Of a stretch of DNA of 42,851 nucleotides, positions 27,116 through 35,055 are shown piece by piece. How positions within the stretch are numbered: position 1 is the first letter of the stretch; each line of letters opens with the position of its first letter. This DNA is from Deltaproteobacteria bacterium. GTDB taxonomy: Bacteria; Myxococcota_A; Polyangia; Haliangiales; Haliangiaceae. Where the stretch lies: NCBI GenBank assembly GCA_029565465.1, contig JAKQOD010000642.1, positions 1 through 42,851 of the forward strand, given 5' to 3'. Under the pieces are notes generated by a model. The model was not told where the DNA came from and ran no database searches. It was given only the letters and a program-made list of their open reading frames with translations. The position numbers and the translations under genes were made by a program.

Positions 27116-27862
27116 ATGACAGCAGTCGAATTTGTTACGCAGTTGCGCACTGCTATCGAAGCGCAAAAGTCCAAACACTCCAAATTGACCAGCAGCGACA
27201 TCGCCAAGATGGTGGATGCTGCCAATGTTCACATCGGCGGTTCGCTGAAAAGCGGCAAGGCTACGGTTGGCCAATCGAAGGTTGGCGGCAAGCCAGATCT
27301 GCCAGCAGATTTCGAATGGCCATGTGAAGGCGACGACGAAGATGCGCCACTTGGCTTCGTGGCGCAGATCAATCTCGCCGAGGTCCACGCAGCTGATCTA
27401 GGCAAAACCCTGCCAGCGACGGGGATGTTGTGGTTCTTCAGCATTCTCGATGGTGACCGTGCGTACGGTCACGAGATCGATAGCGATACCAGTGTGATGC
27501 GCTATGAAGCCGAGCCGGGTGCGCTCAAGTCGCACAAGTTGCCTGAATTGTTCGATGACAACGAGGACGCGGTTATCAAAGAGCGCGTGATTACGTTTGG
27601 GCCAACCGTCGACGTCGATTCCCACGACGCTGACGTCCATGAGCTGATTGAAAAAGCGCTCAAAAAGGTAGGCGGCGTCAAAGGGCCGGTATTCATGAAT
27701 AAGCCAAGCGAAAGCGGCGACATCATCCTCGCGAGCTTCGACGGCTATGACATTGCGCCGAATGCTTTCGGTGAAGGCTTTTTGGATTTCATGATCAGCC
27801 CAGAAGACCTCAATGAGGGCAACCTCGATGCTGCCGTAGTCGAGTTCGCAGCGGGTACTTGA
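27116..27862 (+). CDS. DUF1963 / YwqG-like protein
   Basis: 248 aa, cytosolic. The segments KVGGKPDLPADFEWP, LGFVAQINLAEVHA, GMLWFFSILD and ILASFDGYDI are the conserved parts of the DUF1963/YwqG family ('GG.P.LP....WP', 'F..Q.nl'). The biochemical function of the family is not known; some members occur with polymorphic toxins. The spacing to the convergent lipoprotein gene is filled by repeats. Confidence 0.8.
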   Translation: MTAVEFVTQLRTAIEAQKSKHSKLTSSDIAKMVDAANVHIGGSLKSGKATVGQSKVGGKPDLPADFEWPCEGDDEDAPLGFVAQINLAEVHAADLGKTLPATGMLWFFSILDGDRAYGHEIDSDTSVMRYEAEPGALKSHKLPELFDDNEDAVIKERVITFGPTVDVDSHDADVHELIEKALKKVGGVKGPVFMNKPSESGDIILASFDGYDIAPNAFGEGFLDFMISPEDLNEGNLDAAVVEFAAGT

Positions 27863-28178
27863 TCGCAACAAGCCGGAAAACGAACCCGGGCCGGACACGT
27901 GCCGTGACACGGGCACGGAAAGGCACTCGGACTCGGACACGGGCAGGTTCACGGAGGTTCACGGGCACGGCCACGAACACGGCGACCGAACGATCCCCAG
28001 AAGTTGAGCAACGTGCGCCTGCAGCTGTGCTGCCCAACCGCATGGCGCTCGTTCGAAGTTCCAACTCGCTCCATCTAAAGCATCTGGGAGGTTACCGTTC
28101 ACCTACCGCTAGATGCTCCAGGCGCCGCCCGTCTCCGTGTACGTGCCCGTGAACCTGCCCGTGTCCCTGTCTCTGCCC
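27863..28178. repeat. Repeat-bearing spacer between convergent genes
   Basis: No gene is visible. Positions 27884-27977 carry GACACG/GGGCAC-type hexamers and 28129-28185 carry the complementary CGTGTC/GTGCCC type. Within them is a perfect 20-bp inverted repeat, 27935-27954 against 28147-28166 (GGACACGGGCAGGTTCACGG), with 192 bp between. The two arms face each other from the ends of convergent genes. Confidence 0.85.
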
Positions 28179-29192
28179 TCAGTGCCCCGACGGCATCGGC
28201 GGCGTCGGTGCTGCAGGCTCCGCCGGCGCTCCAGCTGCCGGCATCAACTCGCCACGCATCCACGCTTGATACCCGCTGACATATCCAAACATGCGCTCGG
28301 TGTGCTGAGGCAAGATGCGTGCAACGTCGACCAGTAGTTTCGACGGGCTTGCACTAACAGCTTCGCATTGCTTTTTGACGTGCTCTAAAAATGCAGGCTT
28401 GCTGGTTGGCATGTCTTTGGTTACGCCAGCGAAAAAGTCGATCGCGGCTTTTTGGTCAGCATCGGTCGGCAACGTTGGGCCCGCACCTGCGTTGCTGCCA
28501 GCCTTAGCGGCTTCGGCTTTGGCTTCGGCCATAGCTTTTTTGCCGTCGTCGGTTTGTTGCCACGCATACACGCGAGCTACTTGTTTGCCTTCGGCTGCAA
28601 ACGCTTGCACCACTTCGTCGTCGGTTGGCGCGTACTGCGGCGCAAAAGCCGGAGGCACTTTATGTAGCGAGATCACGGCATCCGCGAGTTGGCCGCCAAA
28701 CGTGGCTTCCATCATCGTCGAGGCTTCGCGCCGCATGCGTTGCGCCAAATACAGCGTGGCTTCGACCAGCGCTTGATCGTCCGCGCGGGTTTCGATCAAG
28801 GTGCGCGCCATTTTGAAAAGTTGGTAGCGCGATGGCTGGGCGTCGATTGGCCGTGGCGGTAACGGTGGCAGTGCGCCACGCGCTTTGGACCAATCCACGA
28901 GACCTTTGACCGCAAGCCCGACGGTATCTGGCGTGCCTTTAACCCACGCTGCCAACGCGTCTTCTAAATCCTTCGACGGCCCGGCTGGAGCGGTCAGATT
29001 CGGAGGCGTGATCACAATCGGCGCTGGCTTCGGCACCCCGGCCGAACCGGAGCCCACCTGCGCTGAGCCCGTCATCACAACTGGCGGCGGCGCTTTGGCG
29101 GCGGGCTTCGAATTGTTTTTGCAGCCAGCCGATGCGAATGACGTTGCGGTAGATATACCGAGGAGGAATGCCGCGATCTTTGTAGAGTTCAC
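28179..29192 (-). CDS. Lipoprotein, helical, function unknown
   Basis: 337 aa, GTG start overlapping the stop of the thioredoxin-like gene (GTGA). Signal FLLGISTATSFASAGC with Cys24 at the lipobox. A Pro/Ala/Gly-rich linker (about 27-72) is followed by a helical domain (LEDALAAWVKGTPDTVGLAV, YQLFKMARTLIETRADDQAL, LYLAQRMRREASTMMEATF). Residues about 280-310 (FLEHVKKQCEAVSASPSKLL) form another helix. No family recognised. Probably cotranscribed with gpmI and the thioredoxin-like gene. Confidence 0.75.
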   Translation of the reverse strand: MNSTKIAAFLLGISTATSFASAGCKNNSKPAAKAPPPVVMTGSAQVGSGSAGVPKPAPIVITPPNLTAPAGPSKDLEDALAAWVKGTPDTVGLAVKGLVDWSKARGALPPLPPRPIDAQPSRYQLFKMARTLIETRADDQALVEATLYLAQRMRREASTMMEATFGGQLADAVISLHKVPPAFAPQYAPTDDEVVQAFAAEGKQVARVYAWQQTDDGKKAMAEAKAEAAKAGSNAGAGPTLPTDADQKAAIDFFAGVTKDMPTSKPAFLEHVKKQCEAVSASPSKLLVDVARILPQHTERMFGYVSGYQAWMRGELMPAAGAPAEPAAPTPPMPSGH

Positions 29193-29758
29193 TTGCTTGC
29201 AACCAATGGTGCGAGAATCGATTCGAGCGCGTCGTCGGACAAAGCGCCTTCGCGACGGGTGAGCTGTTTGCCGTTGCGATCAAAAATAATCGTGGTTGGC
29301 AGCGCGCGTGGTGCGCCGAAGGCCTGGTTGATGTCGGCGTTTACACGAACGACGGGATAGGTCAGGTTAAAATCCGACGCAAAGTTCAACAGCGTTTGAG
29401 AGTCAGGGCTGTCTGTCATGATGCCCAAAAACAACACGCCTTGGTTTTTGTATTTGTCGTAGATCCGCGAGAACGCCGGAATCTCTTTTTGACAAGGGCC
29501 GCACCAGGTCGCCCAGAAATTCACGATGACAACTTTGCCTTGCAACGAACTTGGTGAATATACCTTGCCGTCGATGTCGACGAATTGCACTGGCGGCAGA
29601 CACTCACCCGAGCTCTTGTCACAAGCCGCGGCCGCCGTCGGTGTCCCAAGTGCGATCGTGCCCTTTTTGCTGCCACTGCTACCAGTGGAAACAAAAAGCA
29701 GTACAACCACGCCAACGGTGGCAGCAACGAATAGAGCAACTAATGTTCTGGTACGCAT
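29189..29758 (-). CDS. TlpA/ResA-like membrane-anchored thioredoxin
   Basis: 189 aa. One N-terminal membrane segment (LVALFVAATVGVVVLLFVST) anchors a periplasmic thioredoxin fold. Active site ATWCGPCQ (Cys86, Cys89) and cis-Pro segment ALPTT are present, as is the VIVNFWATWC strand typical of TlpA/ResA. Two additional Cys (ACDKSSGEC) before the fold may form a second disulfide. Likely a disulfide reductase, perhaps for cytochrome or lipoprotein maturation. Seven bases separate it from gpmI upstream. Confidence 0.9.
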   Translation of the reverse strand: MRTRTLVALFVAATVGVVVLLFVSTGSSGSKKGTIALGTPTAAAACDKSSGECLPPVQFVDIDGKVYSPSSLQGKVVIVNFWATWCGPCQKEIPAFSRIYDKYKNQGVLFLGIMTDSPDSQTLLNFASDFNLTYPVVRVNADINQAFGAPRALPTTIIFDRNGKQLTRREGALSDDALESILAPLVASK

Positions 29759-29765
29759 AACTTCC

Positions 29766-31442
29766 TTACGAGCGCCACGTCAGTAGCGATGGTTCTAGAT
29801 CATCCGGGGGCACAAAGCCAAGCAGTTCCAGGCAAGTAGCAGTCACATTTGCGATGCCGGCGGGTTGGGTAAACCCAGCGAGCCGTGCTTCTTCTATATG
29901 GTAGCTGATGTCGGCTCCTGCTTCATGCAGCAAAAATGGCACACGGTTGAGTGTATGGCTGGTTTTAGCGACTGGCACGCCGGTTTGTTTGTCCCGTGCA
30001 ATTTTGCCAGCTTTGTCGCGTTGGTACATTTCGTCGGCGTTGCCGTGGTCCGCCGTAACCACAAGAATTCCTTGCATTTCTTCGACCGCTTTGGCCAGCC
30101 GAGCGAGCTGAAGGTCGACCGACTCGACTGCCATAATCGTGGCGTTCATCAAGCCGGTATGGCCGACCATGTCGCCATTGGGATAGTTGACCCGGGCAAA
30201 AGCGTGTTTGCCGGTGCGGATTTCGGCGATCAACCGGTCGGTGATCTCTGCACTCTTCATCCACGGCCGTTGGTCAAACGGCACGTTGTCTGATGGGATC
30301 TCAACATAGGTTTCGCTGCGGTCATCGAACTTGCCGCTGCGGTTACCGTTCCAAAAATAGGTGACGTGACCGTACTTTTGAGTTTCCGAAATTGCGAGCT
30401 GAGACACGCCGACGTCCGCCAGCAGTTGGCCCATCGGTCGATCGATCATTGGCGGCTCAACCAAAAAATGCCGCGGGATGTGCAAGTCGCCGTCGTACTC
30501 CATCATGCCGGCGTAAAACACGGTTGGCCGGCGGCCGCGATCAAATTTGTCGAACGTTTCGTCGTCAAAGGCGCGGCTGATCTCGATGCCGCGATCGCCG
30601 CGAAAATTGAACATGACTACTGCGTCGCCATCGTGCATCGGCGCGAGCGGCGCGCCCGCCGCGTTGGTGATGACGAAGCCTGCGAGGTCTTGATCGGTGA
30701 TGCCAGCGGTTTCGCTGCGCAACGTTTCGATTGCTGCAGTCGTCGACGCGAAGCGCCGGCCTTCACCGTGCACATGCACGCTCCAGCCGCGCGCTACCAT
30801 CGGCCAATCGGCTTCGTAGCGATCCATCGTCATGTGCATGCGGCCACCGCCGGAGGCGATCGCTGCGACCAGTCCGCTGTGTGCAGTGCACAGCTCCGCC
30901 AAAAAGGTTTCGAGCCGTGCAACGTAGATCAATGCGCTGGTTGGCGGCACGTCGCGTCCGTCGAGCAACACATGTACGAACAATTTTTTGCAGCCGGCTT
31001 TAGCTGCGGCTGCCAACATGGCTTCAAGATGATCTTGATGCGAGTGCACGTTGCCGTCGGAGAGCAAGCCAAGGAAATGCACTGCTGCGGTTTGGCCGTG
31101 GCGCACCACGCTTTGCCACGTCGCACCTGCAAACAAGCCTCCGTTGGCGAGCGCTCGCGCCACCAGTTTGGCGCCTTGGTCATGAATTTTGCCCGCGCCG
31201 AGGGCATTGTGGCCCACTTCGCTATTGCCCATGTCGTCGTCGGACGGCAAGCCCACCGAGCGGCCGTGGGCACGCAACTCCATGCTTCGCCCTGGCACCC
31301 ACAACCGGTCCAACGTCGGCGTGCGCGCGAGCGTCACAGCATCGGCTTCGTCACCTGCGCCGCGGCCAATCCCGTCGAGAATAGCCAACACAACCGGGCC
31401 GCGTGGGCGAAAGCGAGAGCTGCGTTGCAAGGCTTTGGACAT
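29766..31442 (-). CDS. gpmI: 2,3-bisphosphoglycerate-independent phosphoglycerate mutase
   Basis: 558 aa from the ATG at 31442 (AGG upstream); the frame is open 19 codons further. Converts 3-phosphoglycerate to 2-phosphoglycerate in glycolysis and gluconeogenesis using two metal ions. Visible: LAILDGIGRG (Asp23), catalytic Ser74 in DMGNSEVGHNALGAG, GLLSDGNVHSH, HVLLDGRDVPP, GGGRMHMTMDRY, MFNFRGDRG, VNYPNGDMVGHTG, TADHGNADEM and KTSHTLNRVPF. All catalytic and metal motifs are present. Decayed fragments of a second copy occur at 34153-35036. Confidence 0.95.
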   Translation of the reverse strand: MSKALQRSSRFRPRGPVVLAILDGIGRGAGDEADAVTLARTPTLDRLWVPGRSMELRAHGRSVGLPSDDDMGNSEVGHNALGAGKIHDQGAKLVARALANGGLFAGATWQSVVRHGQTAAVHFLGLLSDGNVHSHQDHLEAMLAAAAKAGCKKLFVHVLLDGRDVPPTSALIYVARLETFLAELCTAHSGLVAAIASGGGRMHMTMDRYEADWPMVARGWSVHVHGEGRRFASTTAAIETLRSETAGITDQDLAGFVITNAAGAPLAPMHDGDAVVMFNFRGDRGIEISRAFDDETFDKFDRGRRPTVFYAGMMEYDGDLHIPRHFLVEPPMIDRPMGQLLADVGVSQLAISETQKYGHVTYFWNGNRSGKFDDRSETYVEIPSDNVPFDQRPWMKSAEITDRLIAEIRTGKHAFARVNYPNGDMVGHTGLMNATIMAVESVDLQLARLAKAVEEMQGILVVTADHGNADEMYQRDKAGKIARDKQTGVPVAKTSHTLNRVPFLLHEAGADISYHIEEARLAGFTQPAGIANVTATCLELLGFVPPDDLEPSLLTWRS

Positions 31443-31580
31443 GCCTGCAGTATTGCCGCAAGAAGGCCGGTTGACCAGAACCACCAATTGAAGAATCAAA
31501 CAACGTGAAGATTAAAAAGTCGCGCGAGGCCACGCGAAGGTGGGCGTTATCAATTTTCGTGCGTAGCTCAACGAAGCGTT

Positions 31581-32096
31581 TCAAAAAGACGTAGTTCGCC
31601 AAAGACGATGGCAGCACAACAAAAGCAGTGGCCACAAGCCGGAGGCTACGCCGGCCATCATCAGCAGCCTGTTATCAATCTCGCGTATCGCGGACTGGCT
31701 TAGTTCGAAGCTGTTCGCGAGCAAACATCCGAGTGGGTTACAATCGGCCGGGCCATTTCCCCCGGTGCCGCCATCAGGTAATTGCACATGCGACGCCCAC
31801 AGCCAAACCATGAACGTGTGGCCGATCGCGACGCAGGCATAGATGATGGTCCAGCGCATCGCGGTGACTTTGCGTTCGCGGACCCAGGCCAGGCCGGCGC
31901 CGAGTTGCACCGCACTAACGCCGACGCCCACCAGGCGCAATGGCGAGCTCATGCTGCCTAGGTGTACGCCTAGGTCATTGGCGCCCATCAAGCAACCCAG
32001 TTTGATTGCACCAACGACAATCGCGAAGGTGATCATCAGGAATCCGATCATCCATTGATTGTGCGACGTCGCGTTCCAGTCGCCTGCACTGCTCAT
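31581..32096 (-). CDS. Small polytopic membrane protein
   Basis: 171 aa from the ATG at 32096; the frame is open 35 codons upstream but that part is not protein-like. Four hydrophobic segments: GFLMITFAIVVGAIKLGCLM, LRLVGVGVSAVQLGAGLAWV, WTIIYACVAIGHTFMVWLWA and MMAGVASGLWPLLLLCC. A Cys-containing loop (GGTGGNGPADCNPLGCLL) separates the last two. No family recognised. Confidence 0.65.
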   Translation of the reverse strand: MSSAGDWNATSHNQWMIGFLMITFAIVVGAIKLGCLMGANDLGVHLGSMSSPLRLVGVGVSAVQLGAGLAWVRERKVTAMRWTIIYACVAIGHTFMVWLWASHVQLPDGGTGGNGPADCNPLGCLLANSFELSQSAIREIDNRLLMMAGVASGLWPLLLLCCHRLWRTTSF

Positions 32097-32627
32097 GGTA
32101 GTGAGCAGAGCAAATCTTGTGCCGCTGCTGTTACGCGCGTGTGCTGCGTGCGTAGCGCATGGGCTCGGCCAAGGCTGATGAAACCCGGTGAATGCTGTCA
32201 AACTTTGGACACTTGGTTGCAGGTGCGGCGTCGCGGCCGCACTGCGCGCTTCACACGAATAGGTCTGCGATCAACGCAACGATTGGATCGCGTACTTGGA
32301 GAGGCCCGTAGTATCCCGGGTCGAGGTTGGTTGTATCCCGAGGTCGGTTGTATCCCGGGGCAGGGAACGGAAGTATCCCGGGGCGGGGCCCCCCACGAAG
32401 TATCCCGAGTCGGGGCGCCGGGGCGGGGCCCCCCACGAAGTATCCCGAGTCGGGGCCCCGCTTCGTCGAGCCCTGCCGCGCTTTTGTCTGTGTTCTGTCG
32501 CTGTCGATTGCGTCACGCATTTTCACTTTCAATTCACGGCTGGTTCACCGCCGAACTCATCACTCAACGTTGCTTTTCATCCTTTGCAGTTCTGCGTTTA
32601 GATGTCCTAGGCTTACGATACCTAGCC
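32097..32627. other. Gene-free spacer containing a repeat block
   Basis: 531 bp between divergent genes. The central 150 bp is the GTATCCCG repeat block described separately. The flanks hold no recognised gene; the open frames crossing it from 32055 and on the minus strand are by-products of the GC-rich repeats. Confidence 0.6.
32311..32460. repeat. GTATCCCG repeats with a 40-bp tandem duplication
   Basis: GTATCCCG occurs six times, at 32311, 32333, 32350, 32373, 32400 and 32440, spaced 17 to 40 bp. Within this, 39 bp at 32378-32416 is repeated exactly at 32418-32456 (period 40). The unit contains GGGGCCCC-type palindromic cores and ends with CGGGGCCCCG at 32451-32460. It lies 168 bp upstream of the FGE-fold gene. 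Confidence 0.9.
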
Positions 32628-33527
32628 ATGAACTATCCTGAGCTCGCGTCGATCCAAGTTTGGATCGACACGCCCGACCACAGACGCCTGGAAATCGCGA
32701 CGTCGATCGCGAAGGATCACGCCCTCGAGTTCGAGAGGCTTGAGCCGTTCCGTCGTGAAGATCTTCCGCTCGCGTCCTACTTTGGTCTTGATGGGCTCTT
32801 TCGCTTCGTGCTTGTGCCGGGCGGTACGTTCTCCCTTGGACTCTCCGATGATGAAGTGCGCGTGCTCGAGGATTTTGCTGCACCGCACCGTGGTGACGCG
32901 ACGTTCGACCAGGCGTGGGGAAATCTTTTCGAGTTGACTTCGGCCTTCAGGCCCGTTCGAGCCGTCACGGTTGGCGCATGTCTATTTGCGCAGAACACGA
33001 TGGGGGATTTCGCTCTCGATGACTGGCGCACACAGATGGGTGAAGCGCTCGTCGGCGAGGGCGGCGACACCAGCAAGCTACCCGAGGACATCGAAGTCGC
33101 GTTCGCCGAGCGTGGCTTTCGCCTGCCGACGGAGGCTGAGTGGGAGTGGTGCGCACGCGGCGGCCGCGCTGGAGAGCTAACCTTCAAGGGGAACGTGCTC
33201 CCCGATGACAAACACTATCGAACGATCTCCCGCGAGCTCGATCGGAGCCAAGACCAAGACAAGGATCGGCACGCGAGGATCGCGAACGACTTCGGGCTCG
33301 TGGGTTTTGGCGTCCACGCAGAGCTGTGCAGCGACGTCTTCTCGCTTCAGCCGAACGCAGCCTCCCCCGCCACGAAGAGTTGGCCGGACCGCGTCGTCCG
33401 CGGTGGCGCCGGCGCTACCTATAAATGGCAAAATCCAGGCGAGTGGCAACCGCTCCTCACGGCCTTTCGCCAACGAGCAGGCGGGCTCCTCAACGCCGTT
33501 GGGATTCGGCCCGTTCGCAGCGTGTAG
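32628..33527 (+). CDS. FGE-sulfatase-fold (SUMF1-like) protein, probably non-catalytic
   Basis: 299 aa from the ATG at 32628. The C-type-lectin-like FGE fold is recognised by FRFVLVPGGTFSLG, RPVRAVTVGACLFAQNTMG, FRLPTEAEWEWCARGG, VVRGGA and GIRPVRSV, in the usual order. The catalytic Cys pair of formylglycine-generating enzymes near the 'EWC.D.Y' segment is not conserved; here that region reads ELCSDVFSLQPN. It is thus probably a binding or structural relative rather than an oxidase. No signal peptide. A 70-residue N-terminal part (VWIDTPDHRRLEIATSIAKD) is not recognised. Confidence 0.8.
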   Translation: MNYPELASIQVWIDTPDHRRLEIATSIAKDHALEFERLEPFRREDLPLASYFGLDGLFRFVLVPGGTFSLGLSDDEVRVLEDFAAPHRGDATFDQAWGNLFELTSAFRPVRAVTVGACLFAQNTMGDFALDDWRTQMGEALVGEGGDTSKLPEDIEVAFAERGFRLPTEAEWEWCARGGRAGELTFKGNVLPDDKHYRTISRELDRSQDQDKDRHARIANDFGLVGFGVHAELCSDVFSLQPNAASPATKSWPDRVVRGGAGATYKWQNPGEWQPLLTAFRQRAGGLLNAVGIRPVRSV

Positions 33528-33598
33528 AGTGTGGAGGGCGCGGCTCGCGAAACACCTGCTTGCGGTCCGGGCAGTAGGCAGCTGAGCTCACGGTGCCG

Positions 33599-34042
33599 CT
33601 ATTTCGCAATTATGCTCGGGGTCACCCGCATGGTGCCATTGGGTGTCGACCACGACCACCCCGTAACACCAGTACGCGGAATAGAAATTGGCGCTTCGAA
33701 TCGCTCAATCAATGTAGTGATATTGTTTGGCAACACGGTAGTGACGCGCACGCTAAGTTTCATAGCGGCAAGATTTTCAGAGCTTGGCTTCGCAAAGGTT
33801 ACCGTGAGGTCCATCGTGCGATTGTTCGAAGTCAACGTGAACAGGCTTGTGCTGTCGCCTGCATTGTTTAGATTTAGAACACTAATCGGCATCGAAACGA
33901 CTGATTTGCCCGTCGCTGGCGTTTCTAGCTCGAGCCGAACCGTGTCGGCGTTCGCTACTTGCGAGGCCAATGTAAGGGTGATTATTCCAGTTAACATTTT
34001 TGTTTGCATGAACAACATGAAGCAACAAAGAGCAACGTCCAT
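33599..34042 (-). CDS. Small exported hypothetical protein
   Basis: 147 aa from the ATG at 34042; a TTG at 34060 or an ATG at 34009 (MQTKMLTGIITLTLASQVANA) are alternatives, the last giving the most regular signal peptide. The mature part is beta-rich (VRLELETPATGKSVV, MPISVLNLNNAGDSTSLF, MDLTVTFAKP, LSVRVTTVLP, WSWSTPNGTMRV). No family recognised. The local DNA is less GC-rich than its neighbours. Converges on the FGE-fold gene. Confidence 0.55.
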   Translation of the reverse strand: MDVALCCFMLFMQTKMLTGIITLTLASQVANADTVRLELETPATGKSVVSMPISVLNLNNAGDSTSLFTLTSNNRTMDLTVTFAKPSSENLAAMKLSVRVTTVLPNNITTLIERFEAPISIPRTGVTGWSWSTPNGTMRVTPSIIAK

Positions 34043-34152
34043 GCCAAAAACGTAAATCAATCAATACTGCAAGTTAGTCTCTACAACCATGCACAGTCAT
34101 GCCAGCGGGGCAAGCTCAGCGAAACGCGTCCGCCAGATCGGCAATCGCATTG

Positions 34153-34275
34153 GCTGCAGCCGCCAACATCGCTACAAGGAAATGCACCGCGGCTGTTTGC
34201 CTGTGGCGCACCTGCAAACAAGCCACCGTGGGCGAGCGCTCGCGCCACTAGCTTGGCGCGTTGGTCGTGAATGTC
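34153..34275 (-). pseudogene. gpmI relic, fragment A
   Basis: This stretch aligns with gpmI positions 31003-31187. It lacks 45 bp between two CAAG copies (31025-31069) and 20 bp between two CGCACC copies; the second deletion breaks the frame. Between the deletions the match is strong, for example CCTGCAAACAAGCC and GGCGAGCGCTCGCGCCAC are shared exactly. Clearly a decayed duplicate. Confidence 0.8.
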
Positions 34276-34276
34276 G

Positions 34277-34309
34277 TCGTTCGCTCAGGCTTATGCGAAA
34301 CGACCTGAG
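34277..34309 (-). terminator. Two mutually exclusive hairpins after the lipoprotein gene
   Basis: On the minus strand, six bases after the stop, CTCAGG can pair with CCTGAG and TCGTTTCG with CGAACGA (one bulge). The stems are interleaved, so they would compete rather than stack easily. No T-run follows. A terminator or stability element is possible. Confidence 0.35.
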
Positions 34310-34314
34310 TGCCG

Positions 34315-34824
34315 CTACATGCCTGGGCAGAACTTGGACGGATCGGCGAAGCGCGCTTCCAGGGTGGCGTCGGTTTGCCCGGGTTGCATGGTGATGTTCC
34401 AGTCCTCGTTGCTCGGCTGGGCGTTGCCGTAGCCCCAGATACCGTCAATGGACATGACACCCTTGTCGTCGGGACCAAACTTGAAACTGACCATTCCCGA
34501 ATCGGCGTCGCCCGCACGGCTGGGATCTTCGCACCAGTGACCGGTGAAGGTCGTGCCAGTAACAGTGCCGCGGACCGCACCAGCGTCGTGGGTGTATGCG
34601 CCCCACAACTCGTCGCCAACTTGCTTGAGCACCAACACGCCCCAATCGCCGTTGTACAGACCTTCGTATTGCGCCAAGGAACCCGGACCGGCGGCCCCCG
34701 CCGTGACGGGCGTGGCAGGCGTGGCAGGCGTGACAGCCGTGGTTTTTGAGGCGGCACATCCGCCGAGGGCAACGGCGACGAGGGTGCTAATCAGTGTCGA
34801 GGAACCAATGGTTTTGAACATCAT
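34315..34824 (-). CDS. Lipoprotein, function unknown, inside gpmI relic
   Basis: 169 aa from the ATG at 34824 (a second ATG at 34821). Signal STLISTLVAVALGGC with Cys23 at the lipobox. A Thr/Ala/Pro linker (TTAVTPATPATPVTAG) is followed by a compact beta-rich domain: YEGLYNGDWGVLVLKQVGDE, LWGAYTHDAGAVRGTVTGTT, FTGHWCEDPSR, GMVSFKFGPDDKG, SIDGIWGYG and FADPSKFCPGM. The two Cys may pair. The repeated 'G.W......D..G.....' strands resemble small beta-barrel/lipocalin-like domains; no firm family. Flanked on both sides by gpmI fragments. Confidence 0.75.
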   Translation of the reverse strand: MMFKTIGSSTLISTLVAVALGGCAASKTTAVTPATPATPVTAGAAGPGSLAQYEGLYNGDWGVLVLKQVGDELWGAYTHDAGAVRGTVTGTTFTGHWCEDPSRAGDADSGMVSFKFGPDDKGVMSIDGIWGYGNAQPSNEDWNITMQPGQTDATLEARFADPSKFCPGM

Positions 34825-34938
34825 TTGGGACGATTTAGTGCAGCTGCGCCGGTCTGTCAACGCCACACGCGTACCGGAAAATTTCAACGTGATCGCAAGA
34901 CCCATTTCAACAAAATCGCCACCAACAATGCCGGGGTG

Positions 34939-35034
34939 CACACCGGCCAACGAGTTCACCAGCCAGCGTCAGCACCGCGTTGTGCCGCACAGCACCGCGC
35001 GCTAGCGTTACAGCATCAGCTTCGCCACCCGCGC
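34939..35034 (-). pseudogene. gpmI relic, fragment B
   Basis: Positions 34997-35034 match gpmI 31323-31360 at 33 of 38 bases, and 34939-34952 matches gpmI 31300-31315 with two single-base losses; about 44 bp between them has no counterpart. Same orientation and order as fragment A relative to the intact gene. No open frame remains. Confidence 0.7.
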
Positions 35035-35055
35035 ACCTCGACAAGCAACCGCCAG

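Noticed and set aside
30366..31508. 380-codon plus-strand frame opposite gpmI
   Set aside because: It mirrors gpmI, whose catalytic motifs are all present; the antisense peptide has no recognisable features.
32206..32221. Sigma-54 promoter (TGG-N8-TTGCA-like)
   Set aside because: GG and GC have the right spacing but the rest of the -24 element does not match, and it lies over 400 bp from the next start; chance is likely.
32311..32460. CRISPR array
   Set aside because: The repeats are short (8 bp), irregularly spaced and partly duplicated with their spacers; no constant repeat-spacer architecture and no cas genes.
32055..32627. Upstream extension of the FGE-fold gene through the repeat block
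   Set aside because: The peptide consists of Gly/Pro/Arg-rich repeat translation and the family N-terminus begins after 32628.
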